DNA from: Macrostomum hystrix
Taxonomy: Eukaryota; Platyhelminthes; Macrostomidae
Reading direction: 5' to 3'
Assembly: GCA_950097015.1 (NCBI GenBank)
Contig: CATNEN010000001.1
Span: 11,430,001 to 11,494,000 of the forward strand
Length of the DNA: 64,000 nucleotides
Position 1 is the first letter of the stretch; each line of letters opens with the position of its first letter. Under the pieces are notes generated by a model that saw nothing but the letters and a program-made list of their open reading frames with translations, did not search any database and had not been told where the DNA came from. Both the position numbers and the translations under genes were made by a program. Shown in pieces: positions 10,921-22,500 of this stretch.

Positions 10921-12385
10921 CGATGAGACAGCGGAGAGATCAGACATGGAAGGGATGAGTCAGGGAAGAGATGAGACACGGGATAAATGAGACAGGGAAG
11001 AGATGACACACGGGATAAATGAGACAGGGAAGAGATGACACACGGGATAAATGAGACAGGGAAGAGATGAGAAACGGGATAAATGAGACAGGGAAGAGAT
11101 GAGACAGGGAAGAGATGAGACAGGGAAGGGATGAGACATGGAAGAGATGAGACATGGAAGGGATGAGACACGGGAGAGATGAGTCAGGGAAGAGAGGAGA
11201 CACGGGATAAATGAGACAGGGAAGAGATGAGACACGGGATAAATGAGACAGGGAAGAGATGAGACACGGGATAAATGAGGCAGGGAAGAGATGAGACACG
11301 GGAGAGATGAGTCAGGGAAGAGATGAGACACGGGATAAATGAGACAGGGAAGAGATGAGACACGGGATAAATGAGACAGGGAAGAGATGAGACACGGGAT
11401 AAATGAGACAGGGAAGAGATGAGACACGGGATAAATGAGACAGGGAAAAGATGAGACACGGGATAAATGAGACAGGGAAGAGATGACACACGGGATAAAT
11501 GAGACAGGGAAGAGATGAGACACGGGATAAATGAGACAGGGAAGAGATGAGACAGGGAAGAGATGAGACAGGGAAGGGATGAGACATGGAAGAGATGAGA
11601 CATGGAAGGGATGAGACACGGGAGAGATGAGTCAGGGAAGAGAGGAGACACGGGATAAATGAGACAGGGAAGAGATGAGACACGGGATAAATGAGACAGG
11701 GAAGAGATGAGACACGGGATAAATGAGGCAGGGAAGAGATGAGACACGGGAGAGATGAGTCAGGGAAGAGATGAGACACGGGATAAATGAGACAGGGAAG
11801 AGATGAGACACGGGATAAATGAGACAGGGAAGAGATGAGACACGGGATAAATGAGACAGGGAAGAGATGAGACACGGGATAAATGAGACAGGGAAAAGAT
11901 GAGACACGGGATAAATGAGACAGGGAAGAGATGAGACACGGGATAAATGAGACAGGGAAGAGATGACACACGGGATAAATGAGACAGGGAAGAGATGAGA
12001 CACGGGATAAATGAGACAGGGAAGAGATGAGACACGGGATAAATGAGACAGGGAAGAGATGAGACACGGGATAAAGGAGACAGGGAAGAGATGAGACACG
12101 GGATAAATGAGACAGGGAAGAGATGAGACACGGGATAAATGAGACAGGGAAGAGATGAGACACGGGATAAATGAGACAGGGAAGAGATGAGACACGGGAT
12201 AAATGAGACAGGGAAGAGATGAGACACGGGATAAATGAGACAGGGAAGAGATGAGACACGGGATAAATGAGACAGGGAAGAGATGAGACACGGGATAAAG
12301 GAGACAGGGAAGAGATGAGACACGCAGGAGGTGAGACACGCGAGAGATGAGACAGGAGAGATGAGACAGGAGAGGTGAGACGGGG
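10921..12385. repeat. 32-bp minisatellite between TRIT1 and NCOA
   Basis: About 45 copies of a 32-bp unit made of two 16-bp halves, gagatgagacacggga and taaatgagacagggaa. Longer blocks recur, for example the stretch with two successive gagacagggaa units and a gagtcagggaag unit. It is the same family as 5671-6553, inverted. Confidence 0.95.
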
Positions 12386-13131
12386 GGAATGTGCTATCTA
12401 ACCTAAGTGGCTTGACCTTAAGACAACGAACATAAAGCGAACAAATAAACAAGTCAACAACGAACACATAAGGACAGAATGCAAACAGGAACACAAACGC
12501 TCATATATTTAGACAGAAGAGCAGACAAAATTATATTCTAAAAGAACAAACCCTAGTCTCTGAGTCTATTCTCAAGCCCAAACAAATGACAGGTATTGTG
12601 GACTGCTCAATACAAGTTTTCTCAATGTTCCAAAGCAAACTGCTTTGATTTTTTAACAGAATGGAAAAATGTGACAATTACAGAGACACAGGAGCAGTAG
12701 TTGCAAATGTAAAAAAACACATTCCTTATTGTCATTATTGATATTGATAATATAGAAGTGCCGATAAGAAGCAAGCTGTACAGAAGTTTATAAATAAAAT
12801 CAGTGAGTAGAAAAGATGTTGTCAGTAAATGACATCGTAGTACCCATTTTTTGCTAGTGTAAGCTTTAGGTATTATTAACTGCAACTAGTTCCTGAAACA
12901 ATACAAGTCAAACACGCAAACAAATAAGTTTCATTCTCGTTCTATTTTATAAAAATTTTCCTCTGAAAAAGGCGCCGTTCATTATAAAAACAAAACAGAT
13001 CTTAAAGTGCATGTCTAGGTAAAACTCTAAAATAATAACAAATTGATGGTTGATACAACACTGAATAATTCAGTCCTAATAACATGGAAATAATTTGCGA
13101 ATCTATCTACTGTTAGTAACACAATTAGTTG
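12386..13131. other. AT-rich intergenic spacer, no gene seen
   Basis: Unique AT-rich sequence between two tandem arrays. Short open frames here show no domain, biased codon use or splice partners that I recognise. Confidence 0.5.
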
Positions 13132-15150
13132 GACATTCAATCGAGTCTCAAATCCAACCTAAATCGAGTCTCAAATCCAACCTAAATCGAGTCTATAATC
13201 CAACCTAAATCGAGTCTAAAATCCAACCTAAATCGAGTCTCAAATCCAACCTAAATCGAGTCTATAATCCAACCTAAATCGAGTCTAAAATCCAACCTAA
13301 ATCGAGTCTCAAATCCAACCTAAATCGAGTCTATAATCCAACCTAAATCCAGTCTAAAATCCAACCTAAATCGAGTCTAAAATCCAACCTAAATCGTTTC
13401 TCAAATCCAACCTAAATCGTGTCTATAATCCAACCTAAATCGAGTCTAAAATCCAACCTAAATCGAGTCTCAAATCCAACCTAAATCGAGTCTATAATCC
13501 AACCTAAATCGAGTCTATAATCCAACCTAAATCCAGTCTAAAATCCAACCTAAATCGAGTCTAAAATCCAATCTAAATCGTGTCTCAAATCCAACCTAAA
13601 TCCAGTCTAAAATCCAACCTAAATCCAGTCTAAAATCCAACCTAAATCCAGTCTAAAATCCAACCTAAATCCAGTCTAAAATCCAACCTAAATCTAGTCT
13701 AAAATCCAACCTAAATCGAGTCTAAAATCCAACCTAAATCGAGTCTAAAATCCAACCTAAATCCAGTCTAAAATCCAACCTAAATCGAGTCTAAAATCCA
13801 ACCTAAATCCAGTCTAAAATCCAACCTAAATCGAGTCTAAAATCCAACCTAAATCGAGTCTCAAATCCAACCTAAATCGAGTCTAAAATCTAACCTAAAT
13901 GGAGTCTCAAATCTAACCTAAATGGAGTCTCAAATCCAACCTAAATGGAGTCTCAAATCCAACCTAAATGGAGTCTCAAATCCAACCTAAATCGAGTCTC
14001 AAATCCAACCTAAATCGTGTCTCAAATCCAACCTAAATCCAGTCTAAAATCCAACCTAAATCCAGTCTAAAATCCAACCTAAATCGTGTCTCAAATCCAA
14101 CCTAAATCGAGTCTCAAATCCAACCTAAATCGTGTCTCAAATCCAACCTAAATCGTGTCTCAAATCCAACCTAAATCGAGTCTAAAATCCAACCTAAATC
14201 GTGTCTCAAATCCAACCGAAATCGTGTCTCAAATCCAACCTAAATCGTGTCTCAAATCCAACCTAAATCGTGTCTCAAATCCAACTTAAATCGAGTCTAA
14301 AATCCAACCTAAATCGAGTCTAAAATCCAACCTAAATCGTGTCTCAAATCCAACCTAAATCGTGTCTCAAATCCAACCTAAAACGAGTCTCAAATCCAAC
14401 CTAAATCGAGTCTAAAATCTAACCTAAATCGAGTCTCAAATCCAACCTAAATCGAGTCTCAAATCCAACCTAAATCGAGTCTTAAATCCAACCTAAATTG
14501 AGTCTCAAATCCAACCTAAATCGAGTCTAAAATCCAACCTAAATCCAGTCTAAAATCCAACCTAAATCCAGTCTAAAATCCAACCTAAATCGAGTCTAAA
14601 ATCTAACCCAAATCAATTTCAAAATCCAACCTAAATTGAGTCAAAAATCCAACCTAAATCGAGTCTAAAATCCAACCTAAATCGAGTCTAAAATCCAACC
14701 TAAATCAAGTCCAAAATCCAACCTAAATCGAGTCAAAAATCCAACCTAAATCGAGTCTAAAATCCAACCTAAATCGAGTCTAAAATCCAACCCAAATCAA
14801 GTCCAAAATCCAACCTAAATTGAGTCAAAAATCCAACCTAAATCAAGTCCAAAATCCAACCTAAATTGAGTCAAAAAATCCAACCTAAATCAAGTCCAAA
14901 ATCCAACCTAAATTGAGTCAAAAAATCCAACCTAAATCAAGTCCAAAATCCAACCTAAATTGCGTCTAAAATCCAACCTAAATTGAGTAAAAAATCCAAC
15001 CTAAATCAAGTCCAAAATCCAACCTAAATTGCGTCTAAAATCCAACCTAAATTGAGTAAAAAATCCAACCTTAATCAATTCCAAAATCCAACCTAAATTG
15101 CGTCTAAAATCCAACCAAAATTGCGTCTAAAATCCAAGCTAATATGAGTT
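13132..15150. repeat. 23-bp minisatellite, 2 kb
   Basis: Nearly 90 copies of a 23-bp unit containing cctaaatcgagtctaaaatc, with tctcaaatcc, cgtgtctc and ccagtctaaa variants that come in local blocks. The right end decays into caagtccaaaat and ttgagtcaaaa variants. It lies downstream of the NCOA gene. Confidence 0.95.
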
Positions 15151-15980
15151 CAAAATCAAACAAGCTATATTTTTGTTTTAAACCTTGAGTTAACTACATA
15201 ATTACAAAATAAAAAGCTGATCAGTAATAGCCCGATATGTGGCGAAAAGAAACAAATTATATTTTATCTAAGATTTAGTTAGTAAAATAATTAGATCAAT
15301 GATAATAATTAATTTTATTAACAAGATCTAAAGTCACTTTCTATATCTAAAAAAATTAGTTAGGGAATCGGAATAGAGCTCACAGTCCAAGTATAACATT
15401 TATTGTTTTTATAGAAAATAAAGAATGAATTCAAAAGAAAACCCTGCAGCTAATAACAGTAGTATATATAAATAACAAAAATAGCAAATATAATTTCGCA
15501 TGAACAAAGCATAGCTTTACAGAACACAAATATATATATATATATAGACAACAAGCAATAGTGCCTTCTGCTAACTAAAACAAATAACAGTGGATTTTAG
15601 TTTTTCATTGTTCAATTAATAGTGTGTCTCTGTAGTGTTTACTCTTAGTAGCTTATGCGAATATTAATAACAATTTTATTATTATTGATAACAATAACAG
15701 TAGTGGACGTTTTTGTGACTCTAAATTGGCAAGCGAAATGTTTTACACCAAAAACTATTGTTAACAAAATATTTTAATTTGTAATAAAAAATGTACAACA
15801 ATAGAATCTTAGTTTATGAATGCATAAAAACGCATTGGACAAAGATCAGTTTTGTGCCAGTAAAACTATTTCATAATTAATGACACACTGAAGAGGTCAG
15901 TTAAAACAGATTTTTAATATTGGCTTGAGAATGACTATTACCCACAAATTTTGTGCAGAAGAATTTACCTGATTTCTTGA
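15151..15980. other. AT-rich spacer with possible NCOA 3' end
   Basis: Unique AT-rich DNA with a short TA run near 15531-15545. AATAAA hexamers on the minus strand occur at 15675-15680 and 15399-15404, which could end the NCOA transcript. No coding region is visible. Confidence 0.4.
15675..15680 (-). terminator. Candidate NCOA polyadenylation signal
   Basis: TTTATT on the plus strand is AATAAA for the minus-strand NCOA gene, about 1.4 kb past its stop. A second candidate is at 15399-15404. If used, the 3' UTR would include the 31-bp array. Confidence 0.25.
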
Positions 15981-16545
15981 AGGTGGGGTAATGACCGGTG
16001 CTCTGAAGTATCGGTGGGGTAATGACCGGTGCTCTGAAGTATCGGTGGGGTAATGACCGGTGCTCTGAAGTATCGGTGGGGTAATGACCGGTGCCCTGAA
16101 GTATCAGTTGGGTCATGACCGGTGCCCTGAAGTATCGGTGGGGTAATGACCGGTGCCCTGAAGTATCGGTGGGGTCATGACCGGTGCCGTGAAGTATTGG
16201 TGGGGTAATGAGCGGTGCCCTGAAGTATCAGTGGGGTAATGACAAGTGCACTAAGTATTGGTGGGGTAATGACCGGTGCCCTGAAGTATCAGTTGGGTAA
16301 TGACCGGTGCCCTGAAGTATCAGTTGGATAATGACCGGTGCCCTGAAGTATCGGTGGGGTCATGACCGGTGCCGTGAAGTATCGGTGGGGTAATGACAAG
16401 TGCACTAAGTATTGGTGGGGTAATGAGCGGTGCCCTGAAGTATCAGTGCGGTAATGACAAGTGCACTAAGTATTGGTGGGGTAATGAGCGGTGCCCTGAA
16501 GTATCAGTGCGGTAATGACAAGTGCACTAAGTATTGGTGGGGTAC
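15980..16545. repeat. 31-bp minisatellite downstream of NCOA
   Basis: About 18 copies of a 31-bp unit containing ggtggggtaatgaccggtgc, alternating at the right end with a shorter form containing gtaatgacaagtgcactaag. It probably lies in the 3' UTR of the NCOA gene. Confidence 0.93.
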
Positions 16546-17044
16546 TTGTAATCTATTTGGAACAAAAAACTGTTCAGCAGTACTGTCTAGCTATATAATT
16601 ATTTGATTAAGAATCAAAATAAACTGCTGCTAGCCTGATAAAATGATTTCCCAACAAGTTGACAACGATAACAGTAAAAAATAGTTATTCACAATTTGGA
16701 TCCTCAAGTCTAAGTAGTTGAAGACAGACGCGATTTAAAAGTTCAAGAGAAAACATTAATAGACGCAGTATTGTACAGAACTCAGACATCGTGAATATTT
16801 CAAGTGCAGTTTAATGCATATAATAAAAACGCGGACAAGCAACACAGAGGAATGAGGATAGAGGTCGCTAACACATAAGGGCCCGTACGCAATTGTGTAA
16901 ATATTTAAGGAAACACAATATAATATAGTTATATATCATTATTAACAATACAAAACAGTAGTTATGGCACACAAGACAGTAGAATATTGATTCTTATCGA
17001 ATAAGAATACAAAACAGTTTTGCTAACTAGAAACAAACACGTGT
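16546..17044. other. NCOA 3' UTR, proximal part
   Basis: AT-rich unique sequence directly after the NCOA stop codon (17045-17047). No canonical AATAAA on the minus strand was found in this stretch, so the transcript should continue further. Confidence 0.45.
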
Positions 17045-18516
17045 TCAGGTGCTAAGCAGTCGTTCAAGAAGGCCACCTGCGTTTCCGCCGCTGCCACCGC
17101 CTGAAGACGATGATGATCGTCCAATTGAAGGCGGCTGTTGTTGCTGTTGCTGTTGCTGCTGCTGTTGCGGCAACTGCGGCGACTGCTGCTGCTGCTGCGG
17201 ATGCTGATGCTGGTGCTGGTGCTGGTGCTGCTGCGGATGAACATGATGCAGATGATGCTGATGATGATGCTGATGCATCAGTGGAGTTGCGGAGCCATTG
17301 CTGCCACTGCCGCTGCCATCGTCGGGAGTCCTAGCTGGAGTTGTTGAATCTGGCGCGCTCTGATGCCGACTGTGAAGCAACAGCTGCTGCTGCTGCTGAT
17401 GGTGGTGATGGTGCTGGTGCTGGTGCGGATGATGATGGTGATGAACATGATGGTGATGATGCTGATGCTGAGGAGTGGTCGGAGTGGCTGGGTTTCCAGC
17501 AGACAGGGCCGGGCTTGGCTGCTGATGCTGGTGCTGCCGCGAGCTCAGCAAGGCGTCCATTGGGGAGCCAACAGCAAAGGCAGCTGGCGACAGAAAAGGG
17601 GACTGCTGCTGCTGCTGCTGCTGCTGGTGATGATGATGCTGGAGCTGCTGAGAACTGTTGCTTCGACGAGCGGTAGCGCTGGAGGATCCTGGGGAATCGG
17701 CGATCACTGACAGAGGCGACGGTGGCTGAACCTGCTGGCGGCGAGAATTGGCTGCGGTGGAGAACGGCTGTTGCTGCGGCTGTTGCTGTTGCTGGAGGCG
17801 TTGAGACAACGGCGGCATTTGCGGCGGAGGTAGCTGGGGCGGCGGCGGCGGCGGAGGCTGAGGGCCGTGCTGGGCCTCCATGTCTAGGATGATGTCGAGC
17901 ACTTCCGGCGGCAGAACCTGGCTTGACGGTGACGGTGGGGCCACGACAGACAGCTGATTCGGTGGCGGCTGCTGCTGCTGCTGCAATTGCTGCTGATGCG
18001 GGTGCTGATGATGCAGCATCGACATGTGCTGCTGCTGCTGAGGTGACAGCATCTGTATTGACATTTGCTGCTGCTGCTGCTGCTGCTGCTGAATCTGATG
18101 CTGATTCATCTGAGACGGTTGATGATGTTGCGACGCCATCGAGTGTGGCGGAGGAGGCGGCGGCGGTGGCGGCGGTGGCGGCCGCAGGGAGTGCTGAGGC
18201 GACATCAAATGCAGCGGCAGTTGCAAGCCCACATTACCAGACGATGAAGTAGTCGCAGTGCTAGTTGATAGCATAGCGCTAGACATAGTGGATCGGGGTT
18301 GCTGCTGCTGCTGCTGCTGCATCTGCAGCTGCTGATGGTGGTGTTCACCAGGCGATCGGTTCACAATCTTCTGGCGCAGTTCACTCTTGATCATTTCTCT
18401 ATTGCTGGTTGGCATTGGGGCAGACGATGCGGCTGAGGAAGCTGGAGGGCCGCTAAATACAATGGCTGGAGGCGCGGCAGTGACCTGCTGATGCTGCTGC
18501 TGCTGTTGCTGCCACC

Positions 18517-18550
<34 letters not shown>

Positions 18551-18897
18551 TTGCTGCTGCAGCGGATAAGGCGGTGGAGGAGGTGCTGTCTGCTGTAGTT
18601 GCTGCAGTTGCTGTTGCTGCTGCTGTTGCTGAAGCTTGACGTTGGGTGGCACAGGGTACTCTCGCATCTGAGTAGAAAATGGAACATTGGATCGATAGAG
18701 CTGAGGCGAAGCGGGCGGTTGCTGCTGCTGTCGCGATGTCATTGGCGAGACGGGAGCAAACTGCCTTTGCTGCTGCTGCTGCTGCTGCTGCTGCATTTGC
18801 TGTTGGTGCGACAATTCCGTTTCTTTTTTTAACTGATCGGCAAAAATTTTAACAGCCTCTGGATTTGCAGCCCAATTGTTGTTAGTGACAACCGAAG

Positions 18898-18935
<38 letters not shown>

Positions 18936-19464
18936 GACAGAAGGTTCTGCCTTAGACTGGCAGGTTGATGACTGACGGCAGTTCTGCTATCAGGCATAAA
19001 TGTGCTATTTAACTGGGCCATGACGTACTCATCAGCGGCAATTAGATCGCGACTAGCGCCAGACACCGGAGCCGAGGTAGCTAAGGCGGAGCCTTGAACA
19101 CTGCTGTCGCGTCCGTTAATGCTGTCTAAAAACTGGCTGATAATTTCCAATTCGTTACTATCCGAGTTGCTGGACTGCGTAGTCAGGGAAGGCTTCACTG
19201 CCTGCTGCTGCGGCTGCTGCTGCTGCTGTTGCTGCTGCATAGGCGCAATCTCCGGAATGGTTGAAGTCAACGAACTCGGCTCATTGTTAAGCAGATCGGC
19301 CAGCATTTTATTGCGCATGAGTATATTCTGGCCGATGGTGGCGGCATCGCTGCCTCCGGTGGCGCTCGAGCCCGGCTCGTATTTTATAGACTTCCTGGGC
19401 GGCCTGCCGCCACCGTCGGTGCTGCTGTCCGGATTGCCGCGATCTGACGGCTGCCGCTTTCGCT

Positions 19465-19504
<40 letters not shown>

Positions 19505-22500
19505 ATTTATCAGAATCTGATTTGACGATGTTGAACTATTTGATGGTGGACCGCCGCAGCCGCCAACCGAAGTTGGCTCGCTAAAATATGAATTCAACGG
19601 ATCGTCATCTAGCAGTGAGGAGGCCTGCTGAGCGGAGCAGCTGTTGTTGCCTCCGCCGCCGCTGTCAACGGCGCTGATGAGGCCGAGAATACAGCTGCCA
19701 AGCTCAGCGTTAGCTGCCTGGCCGCCTGGAGTAGTTGACGTCACCTGTTCGGATTTGCTGCTCTGCTGAGACTCCTTATTGCGCAGCATCGCCTGCGGGA
19801 TTAAAGGTGTGAATTTTTGCTGTAGGTCGGGGGTTCGAATCTGTAGATAGGCAAGTCAGATGTGCAAAACCTGAAGGTGCGCGCGCTCAGGAACCAGCGC
19901 AATTATTTCTAAATAAAGCCTCAAAACCCTTTGCTTTCTAGCGATTTGTTATAATCTATTATAAAGCCGATATGTTTAGAAAAATCTATATTTGTTTTTT
20001 TTTCCGAAAAGATGATTACTTTGTGCCATTAGAACATGCTATTACACAGAATATACTGACGCAGCTAGATCCGATGAAGCGTATGGAAAAAGCCTGAAAA
20101 TGAATGACTAAAGCAACAGCGCCAAACCAATTCTCTGCTTCTTTTGCTGCTTTTGAGGAAGAGGGAAGTAAAAAATGAAGGATGGGAGCCACACCCACAC
20201 ACACAGTGCATAGCCTGTATATAGCAGTCAGGTCGATCTTATAATTAGGCTTCCTAGTCTGTTGAGTATCATGACGCACTTAAAATAATCGATGCTTATG
20301 ACTGCATGCTCCGTGTGACTCGAGGATTGAGACTATACGGATTTTTATAGAATATAAGATAATTTTATCAAGTGCAATCAGGTGATTAATCCTTGTTAGC
20401 TGTATAGCAACAGGTGCATAATTTGATACAGGTCTCCGATAGCTTCTTGCTGAATAGACAATTTAGTAAACAAATCCGTGCTTAGTAATTGATAGCTAGC
20501 TTAATAAGGAAATGCGTTAGGTAAATGAATCAAAGCTAATTAGGTAAATAGAGAGTTAGGACGCTAAATGAGGAGTTCAAAAATGGAATAATAAGATTGC
20601 GTAAGTAAATAGAAAGCTTGATAAATTACGATGTTTAGAGTCGAGTAAGTAGATTTAGAGTTGGGTAAGTAGATTTGAAGTTGGGTAAGTAGATTTGGAG
20701 TTGGGTAAGTAGATTTGAAGTTGGGTAAGTAGATTTGGAATTGGGTAAGTAGATTTGGAGTTGGGTAAGTAGATTTGGAATTGGGTAAGTAGATTTGGAG
20801 TTGGGTAAGTAGATTTGGAATTGGGTAAGTAGATTTGGAGTTGGGTAAGTAGATTTGGAGTTGGGTAAGTAGATTTGGAATTGGGTAAGTAGATTTGGAG
20901 TTGGGTAAGTAGATTTGGAATTGGGTAAGTAGATTTGGAGTTGGGTAAGTAGATTTGGAATTGGGTAAGTAGATTTGGAGTTGGGTAAGTAGATTTGGAA
21001 TTGGGTAAGTAGATTTGGAGTTGGGTAAGTAGATTTGGAATTGGGTAAGTAGATTAAGAGTTGGGAAAGTAGATTTCAAATTGGGTATTGAAATGGAAGA
21101 GCGGCCCTTGTAAGTTTCTATTTGAGATGCATCTCAAACGAATTCACATGAATTCATATATCAGCTGTGAATCAATGGTTTTAGTCTGCCGAGCAGTAGC
21201 TACATATAATTTTATAAATAATTTAATCAGGTAGACACGCAAGAAAAGAAATGATTATTTGTCTCCAAGCTATTTGATTCTGATTTTAGTTTGGGATTAT
21301 CCAGAAAGAAAATGATGCAAATTGAATAAAAAAACTGACGCAACTTTCACATTTTTGTGTCACGGAAAGATTAATAAAGAAAAAAACGCGGCAGAAAATT
21401 TCCCCAAAGATTTGGATTAATTATGGGGCATCAAAGAACAACGATCGCGTTCTCACCTGGAACGACTGACGATTTTTAGTAACCGTATTGGAATGAGCGC
21501 TCGGACCATTCAGCAGCTCCATCAGCAGAGAGCCTTGCTGCTGACGCCTTTGTTGTTGCTGCTGCTGCTGCTGTAGCGGCAGCTGCTGCTGGCTGTAGGA
21601 CTTCTGATCGTCTAACAATGGCAGGCCAGTGTCGCTGGTGGTGCTCTGCGGAATCTCTGGCGGACTCTTGCCGGGTCCGGGCTCGGGCGACCGCGCATTG
21701 GCGTTCGGACTGCGAGCCAAGCCTGCCGCGGCCGCGGCTGCGGTGGCAGACGATGTCGAGCCAACAGGCGACTGCTGCTGATACTGCGGCTGAGGATAAG
21801 GTCCAGAGCCGGTGGGAGTTGTAGACGGTGTAGTGGCAAGTATTCTACGCTCAACATTGGCTTCAGTCAGTTGGTTCATAAATTTATCGTGGCCACCGAA
21901 GTGCGGCTTCCAGATGTCCATCATTTTGCTGCGTATCTCGGTGGCCTTCTCCGGGTTTGGTTGGCGAGAGAAATTGCGATACATCACGCCCAGGTTGATC
22001 AGGGTCTGACGCTCGCGATCGTCAAGGTTGGCCAGCACCTGCGAGATGCACGTGTACAAAATGCTTTGTCACCTTCTGAGCTGAACTTCCTGCTATTCAG
22101 TCTAATCCCGTCTTCTCCTGCATCAGCATTTTCCATAATTTAAATCCCTAAATCTCCATAAATCTAATTTTGAAAATCTGTAGAAATGCTTTTTTACCTG
22201 TTGTTTAATATCGTTTCGCTGTTGTTGCTGCTGTTGCTGCTGCTGAGACTGGGGCTGTGAATTCAGGACATTGTGTAGGTAGCCCTGCTGCGGCTGCTGC
22301 TGCTGCGGCTGCTGCTGCTGTTGCTGTACAGACGATGATCTACTGTAGGGAGGCGCTGCTAAGCCGGGCAGTCTGTAACCAGTCTGCTGCTGCTGCTGCT
22401 GCTGACTGTGAGAATTAAACCGACCAGGTCCCGCGCCCGGACTAGGGCTGGCCAACGATGGCGACGGTAGATTGCTGCCGCCGGCGCCAGAGTAAACAGA

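Noticed and set aside
10960-12494. Several 187-315 codon frames rich in SHLSRVSSLP-type repeats
   Set aside because: Products of translating the 32-bp array, with overlapping versions in all frames. The same applies to the plus-strand frames in 5627-6619.
17110-19505. Plus-strand frames opposite the NCOA last exon (Ala-, Leu- or Cys-rich)
   Set aside because: They are antisense shadows of CAG-rich coding sequence.
19820-19850. Possible tRNA B box (gggggttcgaatc) in NCOA intron 8
   Set aside because: No box A at the expected distance and no cloverleaf.
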